DNA from: an uncultured Curvibacter sp.
GTDB lineage: Bacteria; Pseudomonadota; Gammaproteobacteria; Burkholderiales; Burkholderiaceae_C
NCBI GenBank assembly: GCA_903902035.1
Contig: CAIUTG010000183.1
Coordinates: 1 to 41,363, forward strand
DNA length: 41,363 nucleotides
Direction: 5' to 3'
Shown: one piece after another, positions 1-7,938 of the stretch
Layout: each line of letters begins with the position of its first letter
Position numbering within the stretch: position 1 is the first letter of the stretch
Notes under the pieces: model-generated
Seen by the model: only the letters and a program-made list of their open reading frames with translations
Databases searched by the model: none
What the model was told of the DNA's origin: nothing
Position numbers and translations under genes: made by a program

Positions 1-941
1 GCGGCTTCAATGCCAGCGATGTCGCCGGGCTGGACGCCCTGGGGGGCTTGGGCGGTGAAGGTGGCGGTGCGCTTGACCCGGTCTATTTCGACGCTCAGGT
101 GGGGGTAGCGAATGGCGTTGGCTTCAAGCGTGCGGGGCAAGGGATTCAAAGTCACGCCTTTGGCACCGGCGCTGGCACCCGCCACGCCTGGACGGTCGCT
201 TTGTGCGGCCAAGGCCTGCGCCCGCTCTTGCACTTTTTGCGCAAAGACAGCGGGTTTGGCGATGTCGTCCACCAAGCGCCAGTCTTTGGCGCGCTGACCA
301 CGAACGCCTTCGACGCTGGTGCAAAAAATATCGGCCAAATCGTGGCGAACCTTGCGCTTGTCAGTCACCCGAGTCAACCCCCCCGTGCCGGGCAACACGC
401 CCAACAACGGCACTTCGGGCAGGCTGACGGCGCTGGAGCGATCGTCCACCAACACAATTTCGTCACAGGCCAAGGCCAACTCATAGCCGCCACCCGCGCA
501 AGCGCCGTTCACTGCGGCCAAAAATTTCAAACCGCTGTAGCGGGATGAGTCTTCAAAACCATTGCGGGTTTCGTTGGTGAATTTGCAAAAGTTGACTTTC
601 CAGGCATGGCTGGAAACGCCCAACATGAAGATGTTGGCCCCCGAACAAAACACCTTGTCTTTGGCGCTGGTGACCACCACGGTGCGCACTTCAGGGTGCT
701 CAAAACGAATGCGGCTGACGGCGTCGTTCAGTTCAATGTCCACGCCCAGGTCATAGCTGTTGAGCTTGAGCTTGTAGCCTTCGCGCAGGCCGGCGGTTTC
801 GTCAATGTCGATGGCCAGTGTGGCCACTTCGCCGTTGAAACTCAGCTTCAGGTGCCGGTATTGGCTGGGGTGGGTTTGGTACTCAACGCGGGCCGGGGCC
901 GGGGCCTGGACCTGGACCTCGGCTTGGTGAACACTGCTCAT
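1..941 (-). CDS. boxC: Benzoyl-CoA-dihydrodiol lyase BoxC (5' part; 3' end outside window)
   Basis: This is the N-terminal 313 codons of a crotonase-superfamily enzyme that hydrolytically opens the ring of 2,3-dihydro-2,3-dihydroxybenzoyl-CoA (or its epoxide form), giving 3,4-dehydroadipyl-CoA semialdehyde and formate in the aerobic benzoyl-CoA pathway. The translated minus strand begins MSSVHQAEVQVQAP and contains BoxC-like stretches such as YKLKLNSYDLGVDIELND, VFCSGANIFMLG and AAVNGACAGGGYELALACDE; the last is the oxyanion-hole region typical of crotonases. The ATG at 941 has a good AGGAG ribosome site (947-951 region). The gene lies downstream of boxR on the same strand, with its own promoter in the gap. 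boxB and boxA probably follow beyond the left edge (inference). It is absent from the supplied ORF track because it has no stop codon inside the window. Confidence 0.95.
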   Translation of the reverse strand, partial: MSSVHQAEVQVQAPAPARVEYQTHPSQYRHLKLSFNGEVATLAIDIDETAGLREGYKLKLNSYDLGVDIELNDAVSRIRFEHPEVRTVVVTSAKDKVFCSGANIFMLGVSSHAWKVNFCKFTNETRNGFEDSSRYSGLKFLAAVNGACAGGGYELALACDEIVLVDDRSSAVSLPEVPLLGVLPGTGGLTRVTDKRKVRHDLADIFCTSVEGVRGQRAKDWRLVDDIAKPAVFAQKVQERAQALAAQSDRPGVAGASAGAKGVTLNPLPRTLEANAIRYPHLSVEIDRVKRTATFTAQAPQGVQPGDIAGIEA

Positions 942-973
942 GGAAATCTCCTGTTTGACGTCGGTTTTATGAA

Positions 974-1015
974 TAATAATTCACATCAAAACCGGAAGTC
1001 AAGCATTTTTATGCA
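974..1015 (-). promoter_or_regulatory. boxC promoter with candidate BoxR operator
   Basis: Read on the minus strand, TGCATAAAAATGC (1015-1003) is followed at once by TTGACT (1002-997), a 17-nt spacer and TTATTA (979-974). This makes a good sigma70-type promoter and leaves a leader of roughly 26 nt before the boxC ATG. The GCAT-N4-ATGC inverted repeat abutting the -35 box is matched by a similar block upstream of the plus-strand box genes (TGCAATATATTGC then TTGACTTC). I infer that this is a BoxR operator. My recollection that BoxR/BzdR-type regulators use TGCA-containing sites fits, but I could not check it. Confidence 0.65.
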
Positions 1016-1031
1016 TGTTTTTTGAAAGTGT

Positions 1032-1946
1032 TCATGCAGGCAACTGCAGCTGCTCTCTCACCATCCCGCGCAACAACTGAAAAGTAAGGTCCAGGGGCTG
1101 GGCGCTGGTGTCCAACTTGAGTTGGGCCTTGGAATAAAAAGCCGCACGGCCCTGCAAAATGCTTTTGAGGTCTTCCATCGCCTCTGGGCTGGCTGCCATC
1201 GGGCGCATGTCCCCTTGGGCCTGAACCCGGGCCATGTGGTCTTGCGGGTCGGCCTGCAACCACACCGTGGTGCAATGGCTGAGCAACTGGTTGAAGGTTG
1301 CCGGGTCGGAGACCAAGCCGCCGGGAGTGGCAATCACGGCTTCGGGGTAAATTTGAATGGCCTCTTCCAATGCGCGTCGCTCGTAACGCCGATAGGCCGC
1401 CACGCCATACAAGGCCTGGATTTCCGCCACACTGCAGCCGGCAAATTGCTCAATTTCCCGGCTCAATTCCACAAAAGGAAAGCCCAGGTCCTGCGCCAGC
1501 ATCGAGCCCAAGGTGGACTTGCCCGCGCCCCGCAACCCCACCAAAGCGACACGGGGGTTGGCGTGCGGGCTGCTGCCCCCGGTGCCCAGGGCTTCCCCAA
1601 TGGCGATGCGGGCTTTGCGCAAGGTGTTTTCATCGGCCGACCCCAACAACTCGCGGATCAGCAACCACTCCGGGTTGGCGGTGGTGACATCGCCCAGCAA
1701 TTCCACCAATGAACACTGCAAGGCCGTGGCCACCTGCTGCAAGACCAAGATGGAAGCATTGCCTTCGCCGTATTCCAGATTGGCCAGATGCCGCTCCGAC
1801 ACCTGGGCCGCTTGTGCCACCGCTTTGCGGGTCATGCCACGACGCGAGCGCAGGGAGCGCACGCGCTCGCCCAAGGCCATCAGAAAGGGGTTCTTGGCGG
1901 CCGATTCAGACAGGCTTTGATCAGGGTCCAGGGCGACAGCATTCAT
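1032..1946 (-). CDS. boxR: BoxR-type transcriptional regulator (XRE HTH fused to shikimate-kinase-like domain)
   Basis: A 304-residue regulator that is expected to sense benzoyl-CoA and control the box genes. The first part of the protein holds an XRE/Cro-type helix-turn-helix (LRSRRGMTRKAVAQAAQVSERHLANLE, about residues 31-58). The C-terminal half resembles shikimate kinase, with a P-loop GLRGAGKST near residue 138. This two-domain arrangement is the hallmark of BzdR/BoxR. The ATG at 1946 is preceded by GAGATGAA as a plausible ribosome site; a TATACT -10-like hexamer (1974-1969) lies next to the palindromic operator, so autoregulation is likely (inference). It sits between boxC (same strand, 90 bp downstream) and the divergent DUF4863-boxD operon, which is the expected position for the pathway regulator. 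Confidence 0.92.
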   Translation of the reverse strand: MNAVALDPDQSLSESAAKNPFLMALGERVRSLRSRRGMTRKAVAQAAQVSERHLANLEYGEGNASILVLQQVATALQCSLVELLGDVTTANPEWLLIRELLGSADENTLRKARIAIGEALGTGGSSPHANPRVALVGLRGAGKSTLGSMLAQDLGFPFVELSREIEQFAGCSVAEIQALYGVAAYRRYERRALEEAIQIYPEAVIATPGGLVSDPATFNQLLSHCTTVWLQADPQDHMARVQAQGDMRPMAASPEAMEDLKSILQGRAAFYSKAQLKLDTSAQPLDLTFQLLRGMVREQLQLPA

Positions 1947-1968
1947 GTTTCATCTCAGGGCAAACCCG

Positions 1969-1974
1969 AGTATA
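1969..1974 (-). promoter_or_regulatory. Possible -10 box of boxR
   Basis: On the minus strand TATACT matches five of six positions of TATAAT and lies 22 nt upstream of the boxR ATG. The sequence 17 nt further upstream (ATGAAG) is a poor -35. The box adjoins the palindrome, which would fit control by a bound regulator. The call rests on the hexamer and its position only. Confidence 0.35.
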
Positions 1975-2016
1975 TGCAATATATTGCTTGACTTCATGGC
2001 AAGCAGGCTTTATCTT
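1975..2016 (+). promoter_or_regulatory. Promoter of the DUF4863-boxD-bclA operon with candidate BoxR operator
   Basis: The perfect 12-bp palindrome GCAATATATTGC (1976-1987; TGCA-N6-TGC from 1975) directly abuts TTGACT (1988-1993). A 17-nt spacer and TATCTT (2011-2016) complete a sigma70-like promoter. Over the 20 positions from GCA to TTGACTTC, it matches the boxC promoter block at 16 of 20. Transcription would start near 2022, about 70 nt before the GTG of the first gene. The palindrome also lies between the putative -10 of boxR and its upstream region, so a regulator bound here could control both directions. That the regulator is BoxR is an inference. Confidence 0.65.
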
Positions 2017-2092
2017 TCAAGCACGCACAATAATTCATGTCTTGAAAAAAAACAAGCCGCATTCTCAAGCTTTCTCAAATTTGGAGCCCCCT

Positions 2093-2578
2093 GTGACCCC
2101 CGCCGAGTTTCGCAACCTCTTAACCCCCTTGACGCAGGCCATCGCCCAGCAGCTCAATGGTCAGGCGTTGAGCGCCCGCTTGGGCCAATGGCTCAACCAG
2201 CATTACGGGCCCGCAAGCGCTCCCTACCAAGCCATCAAGCAAGCCTGTGAAACCGGTGTGCAGGCTGGCTGGCTGGCCCAATACGAAGGCAGCGGTCTGC
2301 GCTATGGCCGCATCTTCAAACCCGCCGACGACCTGCAGGGTTTTTCAGTCGATGTGGTAGACATGAACAACGTGGCGGGCCCCCACCATGTGCATCCCGA
2401 AGGCGAAATTGATCTGATCATGCCGCAAGACGGCGACGCCCTGTTTGATGGCACCCCGGCCGGTTGGCTGGTCTGCCCCCCCGGCAGCGCCCACGCCCCC
2501 ACGGTCACCCAAGGCCGCGCCTTGGTGCTTTATTTGCTGCCTCAAGGTCGCATCGAATTCACCACAGCCAGCGCATAA
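2093..2578 (+). CDS. DUF4863 family protein (PnbB / 4-hydroxylaminobenzoate lyase-like, cupin-type)
   Basis: A 161-residue soluble protein opening the plus-strand box operon. The start chosen is the GTG at 2093, with GGAG at 2083-2086; the longer track ORF from 1709 would run back through boxR and is not credible. The motif GPHHVHPEGEIDLIMP near the middle and PPGSAHAP near the end resemble a cupin metal site. I recognise the family as DUF4863, to which 4-hydroxylaminobenzoate lyases such as PnbB belong, and which often accompanies box clusters. No nitroreductase gene is nearby, so the lyase reaction itself is doubtful here. A role in benzoate or amino/nitrobenzoate handling is possible but not shown. 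It is followed after 31 bp by boxD. Confidence 0.7.
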   Translation: MTPAEFRNLLTPLTQAIAQQLNGQALSARLGQWLNQHYGPASAPYQAIKQACETGVQAGWLAQYEGSGLRYGRIFKPADDLQGFSVDVVDMNNVAGPHHVHPEGEIDLIMPQDGDALFDGTPAGWLVCPPGSAHAPTVTQGRALVLYLLPQGRIEFTTASA

Positions 2579-2609
2579 AAACACCTCCTTCCTGACTGGA
2601 ACAATCACC

Positions 2610-4178
2610 ATGACCGAACTTCTTTCCAATTACATCAGCGGCCAATGGCAAGCGGGCCAGGGCCCTGGCACCCCTTTGTTTGACCCGGTCACCGGCGCCG
2701 AATTGGTGCGGGTCGACGCCACGGGGCTGGACCTGGCGGCAGGCTTTGCCTTCGCCCGCGAACAAGGCGGCAGCGCCCTGCGTGCGATGACTTACCAGGC
2801 GCGTGGCGCATTGCTGGGGGCCATCGTCAAGGTGTTGCAAAGCCACCGCGATGCCTATTACGAGATGGCCACCGCCAACAGCGGCACGGTGCCAACCGAC
2901 TCGGCCGTGGACATCGATGGCGGCATTTACACCTTGGGCGTCTACGCCAAGATGGGCGAGAGCCTGGGCGCACGTCACTTTTTGCTGGACGGTGAGGCCA
3001 CCAAATTGGGCAAAGACCCGCTGTTCCAATCGCAGCACGTCTTGACGCCCACACGCGGTGTGGCCTTGTTCATCAATGCCTTTAACTTCCCTTCCTGGGG
3101 CTTGTGGGAAAAGGCCGCACCGGCCTTGCTGTCGGGCGTGCCCGTCATCATCAAACCCGCCACCGCCACCGCCTGGTTGACACAGCGCATGGTGAAAGAC
3201 GTGGTCGATGCGGGCGTCTTGCCGGCCGGCGCTTTGTCGGTCATTTGCGGCAGCTCGGCCGGGTTGCTGGACCAACTCCAGCCCTTTGATGTGTTGTCCT
3301 TTACGGGCTCGGCCGACACCGCGGCCGTGATCCGCTCACACCCCGCCGTGACGCAGCGCTCGGTGCGCGTGAACATTGAAGCCGACAGCATCAACTCGGC
3401 CCTGTTGTTGCCAGGCGAAGGCGCGGACAGCGAGGCCTTTGGCTTGTTTGTGAAAGAAGTGGCGCGTGAAATGACCGTGAAATCGGGTCAAAAATGCACC
3501 GCCATTCGACGCGCCCTCGTGCCCGAAGCGCTCTACAGCGCAGCGGCCCAGGCCATCAGCGCCCGCCTCGCCAAAACCGTGGTGGGCAACCCCCGCAATG
3601 AAAGCGTGCGCATGGGTGCTTTGGTCAACCGGGCGCAACTCAATACCGCCAAAGAAGGCTTGGCCTATTTGAGCGCCCAAACAGAAGTCTTGCACGACGG
3701 CAGCCAAACCGCTTTGGTGGATGCCGATGCCGCCGTGTCTTGCTGCATGGCCCCGACCTTGTTCGGCACACGCCATGCCGCCGGCAGCGACGCCGCCGAC
3801 CGCGTGCACGACACCGAAGTGTTCGGCCCCGTCGCCACCCTGGTGCCTTACCGCGACCTGGCCCATGCGCTGCATTTGGTGCGCCGTGGTTTGGGCTCCC
3901 TGGTGTGCTCCTTGTACGGCCAAGACCCCCAGGCCCTGGCGCATGCCGCCAGTGAATTGGCCGACAGCCATGGCCGCGTTCACCTCATTTCGCCCGATGT
4001 GGCGGCGCTGCATACAGGCCACGGCAATGTGATGCCTCAGTCTTTGCACGGCGGCCCCGGCCGTGCCGGCGGCGGCGAAGAGTTGGGGGGAATGCGTGCC
4101 CTGAATTTTTACCATCGCCGCAGCGCCCTCCAGGCCAGCACCACGGTCTTGGCGCTCCTGAGCCCGACCTCCCCTTGA
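2610..4178 (+). CDS. boxD: 3,4-dehydroadipyl-CoA semialdehyde dehydrogenase (NADP+-type) BoxD
   Basis: A 522-residue aldehyde dehydrogenase that oxidises the BoxC product 3,4-dehydroadipyl-CoA semialdehyde to 3,4-dehydroadipyl-CoA. The start is the ATG at 2610 (MTELLSNYISGQW), because the track ORF from 2445 overlaps the DUF4863 gene. Visible family features are INAFNFPSWGLWEKAAPALL, the general-base Glu257 in VNIEADS, and the catalytic Cys296 in VKSGQKCTAIRR; the Cys context is characteristic of BoxD/PaaZ-like ALDHs. A C-terminal GGPGRAGGGEELGGMRAL segment is also typical. It is in an operon with the DUF4863 gene and, 24 bp downstream, the CoA ligase. PaaZ-type enzymes are the nearest alternative, but no hydratase domain is present and the box context is decisive. 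Confidence 0.93.
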   Translation: MTELLSNYISGQWQAGQGPGTPLFDPVTGAELVRVDATGLDLAAGFAFAREQGGSALRAMTYQARGALLGAIVKVLQSHRDAYYEMATANSGTVPTDSAVDIDGGIYTLGVYAKMGESLGARHFLLDGEATKLGKDPLFQSQHVLTPTRGVALFINAFNFPSWGLWEKAAPALLSGVPVIIKPATATAWLTQRMVKDVVDAGVLPAGALSVICGSSAGLLDQLQPFDVLSFTGSADTAAVIRSHPAVTQRSVRVNIEADSINSALLLPGEGADSEAFGLFVKEVAREMTVKSGQKCTAIRRALVPEALYSAAAQAISARLAKTVVGNPRNESVRMGALVNRAQLNTAKEGLAYLSAQTEVLHDGSQTALVDADAAVSCCMAPTLFGTRHAAGSDAADRVHDTEVFGPVATLVPYRDLAHALHLVRRGLGSLVCSLYGQDPQALAHAASELADSHGRVHLISPDVAALHTGHGNVMPQSLHGGPGRAGGGEELGGMRALNFYHRRSALQASTTVLALLSPTSP

Positions 4179-4202
4179 GCCTTCCCGCGAACAGGAATCA
4201 CC

Positions 4203-5795
4203 ATGCCCCAAGACGACCCCATGGCCGGGCTGGCCTTGCCCAGGTCCTTCAACTTTGCTGCCCATTTGCTCGGCGTGAACAGTGGACGCGGCGAAAAAAC
4301 CGCCTTCGTTGATGACCAGGGCAGCCTGAGCTACGCCCAACTCGACGAGCGCGTGCGCCGCTTGGCGGCCGGCCTTCGGTCTTTGGGTTTGCGCCGCGAA
4401 GAGCGGGTGTTGTTGCTGATGCAAGACGGCACCGATTGGCCGGTGAGTTTTTTGGGGGCGATGTACGCGGGACTGGTGCCTGTGGCGGTCAACACCCTGC
4501 TCACCGCCGACGATTACGCCTACATGCTGGAGCACTCCAGAGCCCAAGCGGTGCTGGTTTCGGGGGCTTTGTTGCCCACGTTGACGGCGGCCTTGGTCAA
4601 ATCAGGCCACGAAGTCGGCAAGGTGGTGGTGTCGCGCCCAGCCGCGCCGCTGCACCCTGCCGAAGTGGATTTCGAGGCCTTTCTGCAAGCCCACCCCCCG
4701 CTCACAAAATCCGCCAACACCAGTGCCGACGACCCCGGTTTTTGGCTCTACTCCTCAGGCTCCACAGGCCGCCCCAAAGGCACGGTGCATTCGCACGCCA
4801 ATCCTTATTGGACCTGCGAGCTGTACGGCAAACGGGTGCTGCAACTGACCGAGGCCGATGTGTGCTTTTCGGCGGCCAAATTGTTTTTTGCCTACGGTCT
4901 GGGCAATGCGCTCACCTTCCCCATGAGCGTGGGCGCCACCACCCTCTTAATGGCCGAACGCCCCACGCCCGAAGCGACCTTCAAACGTTGGCTGGGCCAA
5001 ATCGGGGACCAAACGCCCACGGTGTTTTTTGGCGCGCCAACCGGCTTTGCCGGCATGTTGGCCCACCCCAAGCTGCCGCCGCGCGAACAAGTGGCCTTGC
5101 GCCTGGTGTCTTCGGCGGGTGAGGCCTTGCCGGCCGAACTCGGCGAGCGCTTTCAGCGCCACTTTGGCATCGACATTGTGGACGGCATTGGCTCGACGGA
5201 GATGCTGCACATCTTCCTGTCCAACACCCCGCAAAAAGTGCGCTACGGCACCACCGGCTGGCCCGTGCCTGGCTATCGGGTGGAACTGCGCGGTGACGAT
5301 GGCCTGCCCGTGCCCGACGGCGAGCCCGGCGATCTCTACATCCAAGGCCCCTCGGCGGCCATGATGTATTGGGCCAACCAAGAAAAAACCCGCGAAACCT
5401 TCCAGGGCGGCTGGACCAAAAGCGGTGACAAATACGTGCGCAATGCCGACGGCAGCTACACCTATGGTGGGCGCAGCGACGACATGCTGAAAGTCAGCGG
5501 CATCTATGTCTCGCCCTTCGAGGTCGAGGCCACCTTGGTGCAGCACCCGGCGGTGCTGGAGGCCGCCGTGATCGGTGTGCCCGACGCCGAAGGGTTGAGC
5601 AAAACCAAGGCCTTTGTGGTGCTGAAAGACCATGCCCAGGTCAGCACAGAAGAATTAAAGGCCTTCGTCAAGGACAAGCTGGCCCCTTACAAATACCCAC
5701 GCCAAATTGAATTTGTCAAAGAGTTGCCCAAGACCGCCACCGGCAAAATCCAACGCTTCAAATTGCGGGCCCAAGAAGCCGAGAACGCGGGCTGA
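4203..5795 (+). CDS. bclA: Benzoate-CoA ligase
   Basis: A 530-residue AMP-forming acyl-CoA synthetase that activates benzoate to benzoyl-CoA, the first step of the box pathway. The ATP/AMP motif YSSGSTGRPKGT starts at residue 183, the A5-like GIGSTEMLHIF lies in the middle, the hinge region is GRSDDMLKVSGIYVSP, and the C-terminal catalytic lysine is Lys515 in TATGKIQRFKLR. The stretch KLFFAYGLGNALTFPMSVGATT is typical of benzoate-CoA ligases. Length and motif set fit the family. It lies between boxD and an alpha/beta hydrolase in one operon. 2-aminobenzoate or 4-hydroxybenzoate ligase would be close alternatives, but the box context favours benzoate. Confidence 0.92.
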   Translation: MPQDDPMAGLALPRSFNFAAHLLGVNSGRGEKTAFVDDQGSLSYAQLDERVRRLAAGLRSLGLRREERVLLLMQDGTDWPVSFLGAMYAGLVPVAVNTLLTADDYAYMLEHSRAQAVLVSGALLPTLTAALVKSGHEVGKVVVSRPAAPLHPAEVDFEAFLQAHPPLTKSANTSADDPGFWLYSSGSTGRPKGTVHSHANPYWTCELYGKRVLQLTEADVCFSAAKLFFAYGLGNALTFPMSVGATTLLMAERPTPEATFKRWLGQIGDQTPTVFFGAPTGFAGMLAHPKLPPREQVALRLVSSAGEALPAELGERFQRHFGIDIVDGIGSTEMLHIFLSNTPQKVRYGTTGWPVPGYRVELRGDDGLPVPDGEPGDLYIQGPSAAMMYWANQEKTRETFQGGWTKSGDKYVRNADGSYTYGGRSDDMLKVSGIYVSPFEVEATLVQHPAVLEAAVIGVPDAEGLSKTKAFVVLKDHAQVSTEELKAFVKDKLAPYKYPRQIEFVKELPKTATGKIQRFKLRAQEAENAG

Positions 5796-5832
5796 GGCCA
5801 CTGAGCCCCCTTCATCCACACAAATAATCCAC

Positions 5833-6702
5833 ATGGCAACGCAACGCGTCACACTGTCCGGCTTGTCCCCATCGGGGTCAGGTGCTGTGCAGGCGCTGCA
5901 AGTGGAGTGGGCGTGGTGCGAGCCCGAGGGGCTCCATGAAAAAGACAGGCAGTCCACCCCGTTGATGGTTTTTTTGCACGAAGGCTTGGGCTCCTTGTCG
6001 ATGTGGCGTGACTTTCCGGCCCAGTTGTGTCAGGCCTTGGGCTGTCGGGGTTTGGTTTACTCACGCCCAGGCTACGGCCAGTCAACACCGCGCGCACCCG
6101 ATGAAAACTGGGGCTCGGATTTCATGCACCAACAGGCCCAGCAAGTCCTGCCCGCGCTGCTGGAAGCGCTCCAAATCGACCCCACCCAAACACCCATCTG
6201 GTTGTTCGGTCACAGCGATGGCGGCTCCATCGCCTTGTTGGCGGCGGCCCAACTCAGCGCGATCCGGGGCGTCATCGTGGTGGCACCGCATATTTTTGTG
6301 GAAGACCTGAGCGTGGCCAGCATCGCCCAAACCCGCACGGCCTATTTGAACGCCACGACCGGTTTGCGCCAACGCCTGGCCCGTCACCACGCCGATGTGG
6401 ACTCGGCTTTTTGGGGCTGGAACAACATTTGGTTGAACCCCGAATTTCGACATTGGCGGATTGACCATGCGCTTGGCCAAATCAAATGCCCCATTCTGGC
6501 CATCCAGGCCAGGGATGACGAGTATGGTACTTTGGACCAAATTCAAGGAATTGCAGAGATACTCCCGCTGTGCGAATTGGCGGTCCTGGACCACGGTGGT
6601 CATTCACCGCACAGAAACCAGCCCCAGGCGCTGATCGACTGTGTCAAGGTTTTTTTTCACAAACACCCAACATCCTTTTCGGAGACAAACCATGAAGCCT
6701 GA
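5833..6702 (+). CDS. Alpha/beta hydrolase of the box operon
   Basis: A 289-residue protein with a complete alpha/beta hydrolase triad: nucleophile Ser128 in GHSDGGS, an acid at Asp228 or Asp229 (ARDDEYGT) and His257 in DHGGHSPH. The oxyanion region is HEGLGSLSMWRDFP. The start is the ATG at 5833; the longer track ORF overlaps the ligase. The last 11 bp overlap the start of the substrate-binding protein gene, so the two are translationally linked. Hydrolases of this kind are seen in box clusters, but I know no proven function. A thioesterase that rescues CoA from stalled intermediates, or an esterase releasing benzoate, are guesses. Confidence 0.8.
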   Translation: MATQRVTLSGLSPSGSGAVQALQVEWAWCEPEGLHEKDRQSTPLMVFLHEGLGSLSMWRDFPAQLCQALGCRGLVYSRPGYGQSTPRAPDENWGSDFMHQQAQQVLPALLEALQIDPTQTPIWLFGHSDGGSIALLAAAQLSAIRGVIVVAPHIFVEDLSVASIAQTRTAYLNATTGLRQRLARHHADVDSAFWGWNNIWLNPEFRHWRIDHALGQIKCPILAIQARDDEYGTLDQIQGIAEILPLCELAVLDHGGHSPHRNQPQALIDCVKVFFHKHPTSFSETNHEA

Positions 6703-7924
6703 AAACCACCCCACCGCCTCAACCACCCGTCATCTGCGCCGAGTCGGTCTGGCCATGAGCGCCATGCTTGTGACCACGGGCTTGCTGCTGGCGCCACTGA
6801 AAACGGCGCAGGCGCAGACCCAGACCGCAGCCAACACCCCACTCAAAGTGGGCTTGATGTTGCCCTACACCGGCACCTATGCGTCCTTGGGCAATGCCAT
6901 CGAAAACGGCTTCAAACTCTATGTGAACGAACAGGGCGGCAAGCTCTCGGGCCGTGAAGTCGAATTCATCAAAGTGGACGACGAATCCGATCCCTCCAAA
7001 GCCACCGACAACGTCAACAAACTGGTCAAACGCGACCATGTGGATGTGTTGATCGGCTCGGTGCATTCTGGCGTGGCGATGGCCATGGCCAAGGTGGCCA
7101 AAGAAACCGACACCTTGATGATCGTGCCCAACGCCGGGTCTGACGCGGTGACCGGCCCCATGTGCGCGACCAATATTTTCCGCAGTTCGTTCAGCAACTG
7201 GCAAACCGGCTACGCCATGGGCGAAGTGTTGGCTAAAAAAGGCATCAAGCGGGTGGCCACCATCACCTGGAAATACGCCGCCGGGGACGAGAATGTGCGG
7301 GGCTTCAAAGAGGCCTTTGAAAAAGGCGGCGGCACGGTCATCAAGGAACTCAACCTGCCCTTTCCAAATGTGGAATTTCAGGCCCTGCTGACCGACATTG
7401 CCGCTGCCAAGCCCGAAGCGGTTTTCACTTTCTTTGCTGGCGGTGGTGCGGTGAAATTCGTCAAAGACTATGCCGCTGCGGGTTTGAAGAAAACCATCCC
7501 CCTTTATGGCGCTGGCTTTTTGACCGATGGCACGCTCGACGCCCAAGGCGAGGCAGCCGAAGGGCTCTTCACCACACTGCATTACGCCGACAGCCTGAAC
7601 CTGCCCAAGGACAAAAGCTTTCGCCTGAACTACGCCAAAACCTTCAAGCTCCAGCCCGATGTGTATGCCGTGCAAGGCTATGACGCAGCGCAAATCTTGG
7701 CCATTGGCCTCAAGGCCGTGAACGGCGATGTAAGCAAAAAAGCCGAGTTCGCCAAAGCCGTGGAAGCCGCCAAGATTGACAGCCCGCGTGGCACTTTCAC
7801 CTTGTCCAAAGCGCACAACCCGGTGCAGGACATGTACCTGCGTCAGGTCGTGGGCAAAGAGAACAAACTGGTGGGCATTGCCAGCAAGTCCCTGAACGAC
7901 CCCGCGCGCGGCTGCAAGATGTAA
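6692..7924 (+). CDS. ABC transporter substrate-binding protein (branched-chain amino acid/aromatic acid type)
   Basis: A 410-residue periplasmic binding protein of the Leu/Ile/Val (Peripla_BP_6) family. The ATG at 6692 follows GGAGA at 6681, whereas the track ORF start at 6641 has no comparable site. The N-terminus has a basic stretch (RHLRRVG), a hydrophobic core (AMSAMLVTTGLLLAPL) and an AQA|Q cleavage site near residue 40. The mature part begins TPLKVGLMLPYTGTYASLGNAIENGF, typical of the fold. It is the first of five transporter genes directly following the benzoate activation genes, which suggests that it binds benzoate or a related aromatic acid rather than an amino acid (inference from context). 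Confidence 0.88.
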   Translation: MKPENHPTASTTRHLRRVGLAMSAMLVTTGLLLAPLKTAQAQTQTAANTPLKVGLMLPYTGTYASLGNAIENGFKLYVNEQGGKLSGREVEFIKVDDESDPSKATDNVNKLVKRDHVDVLIGSVHSGVAMAMAKVAKETDTLMIVPNAGSDAVTGPMCATNIFRSSFSNWQTGYAMGEVLAKKGIKRVATITWKYAAGDENVRGFKEAFEKGGGTVIKELNLPFPNVEFQALLTDIAAAKPEAVFTFFAGGGAVKFVKDYAAAGLKKTIPLYGAGFLTDGTLDAQGEAAEGLFTTLHYADSLNLPKDKSFRLNYAKTFKLQPDVYAVQGYDAAQILAIGLKAVNGDVSKKAEFAKAVEAAKIDSPRGTFTLSKAHNPVQDMYLRQVVGKENKLVGIASKSLNDPARGCKM

Positions 7925-7938
7925 CAGGCGCACGCCCC

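Noticed and set aside
3336-4547. 403-residue minus-strand ORF
   Set aside because: Shadow of boxD and the start of bclA, which have full motif sets on the other strand.
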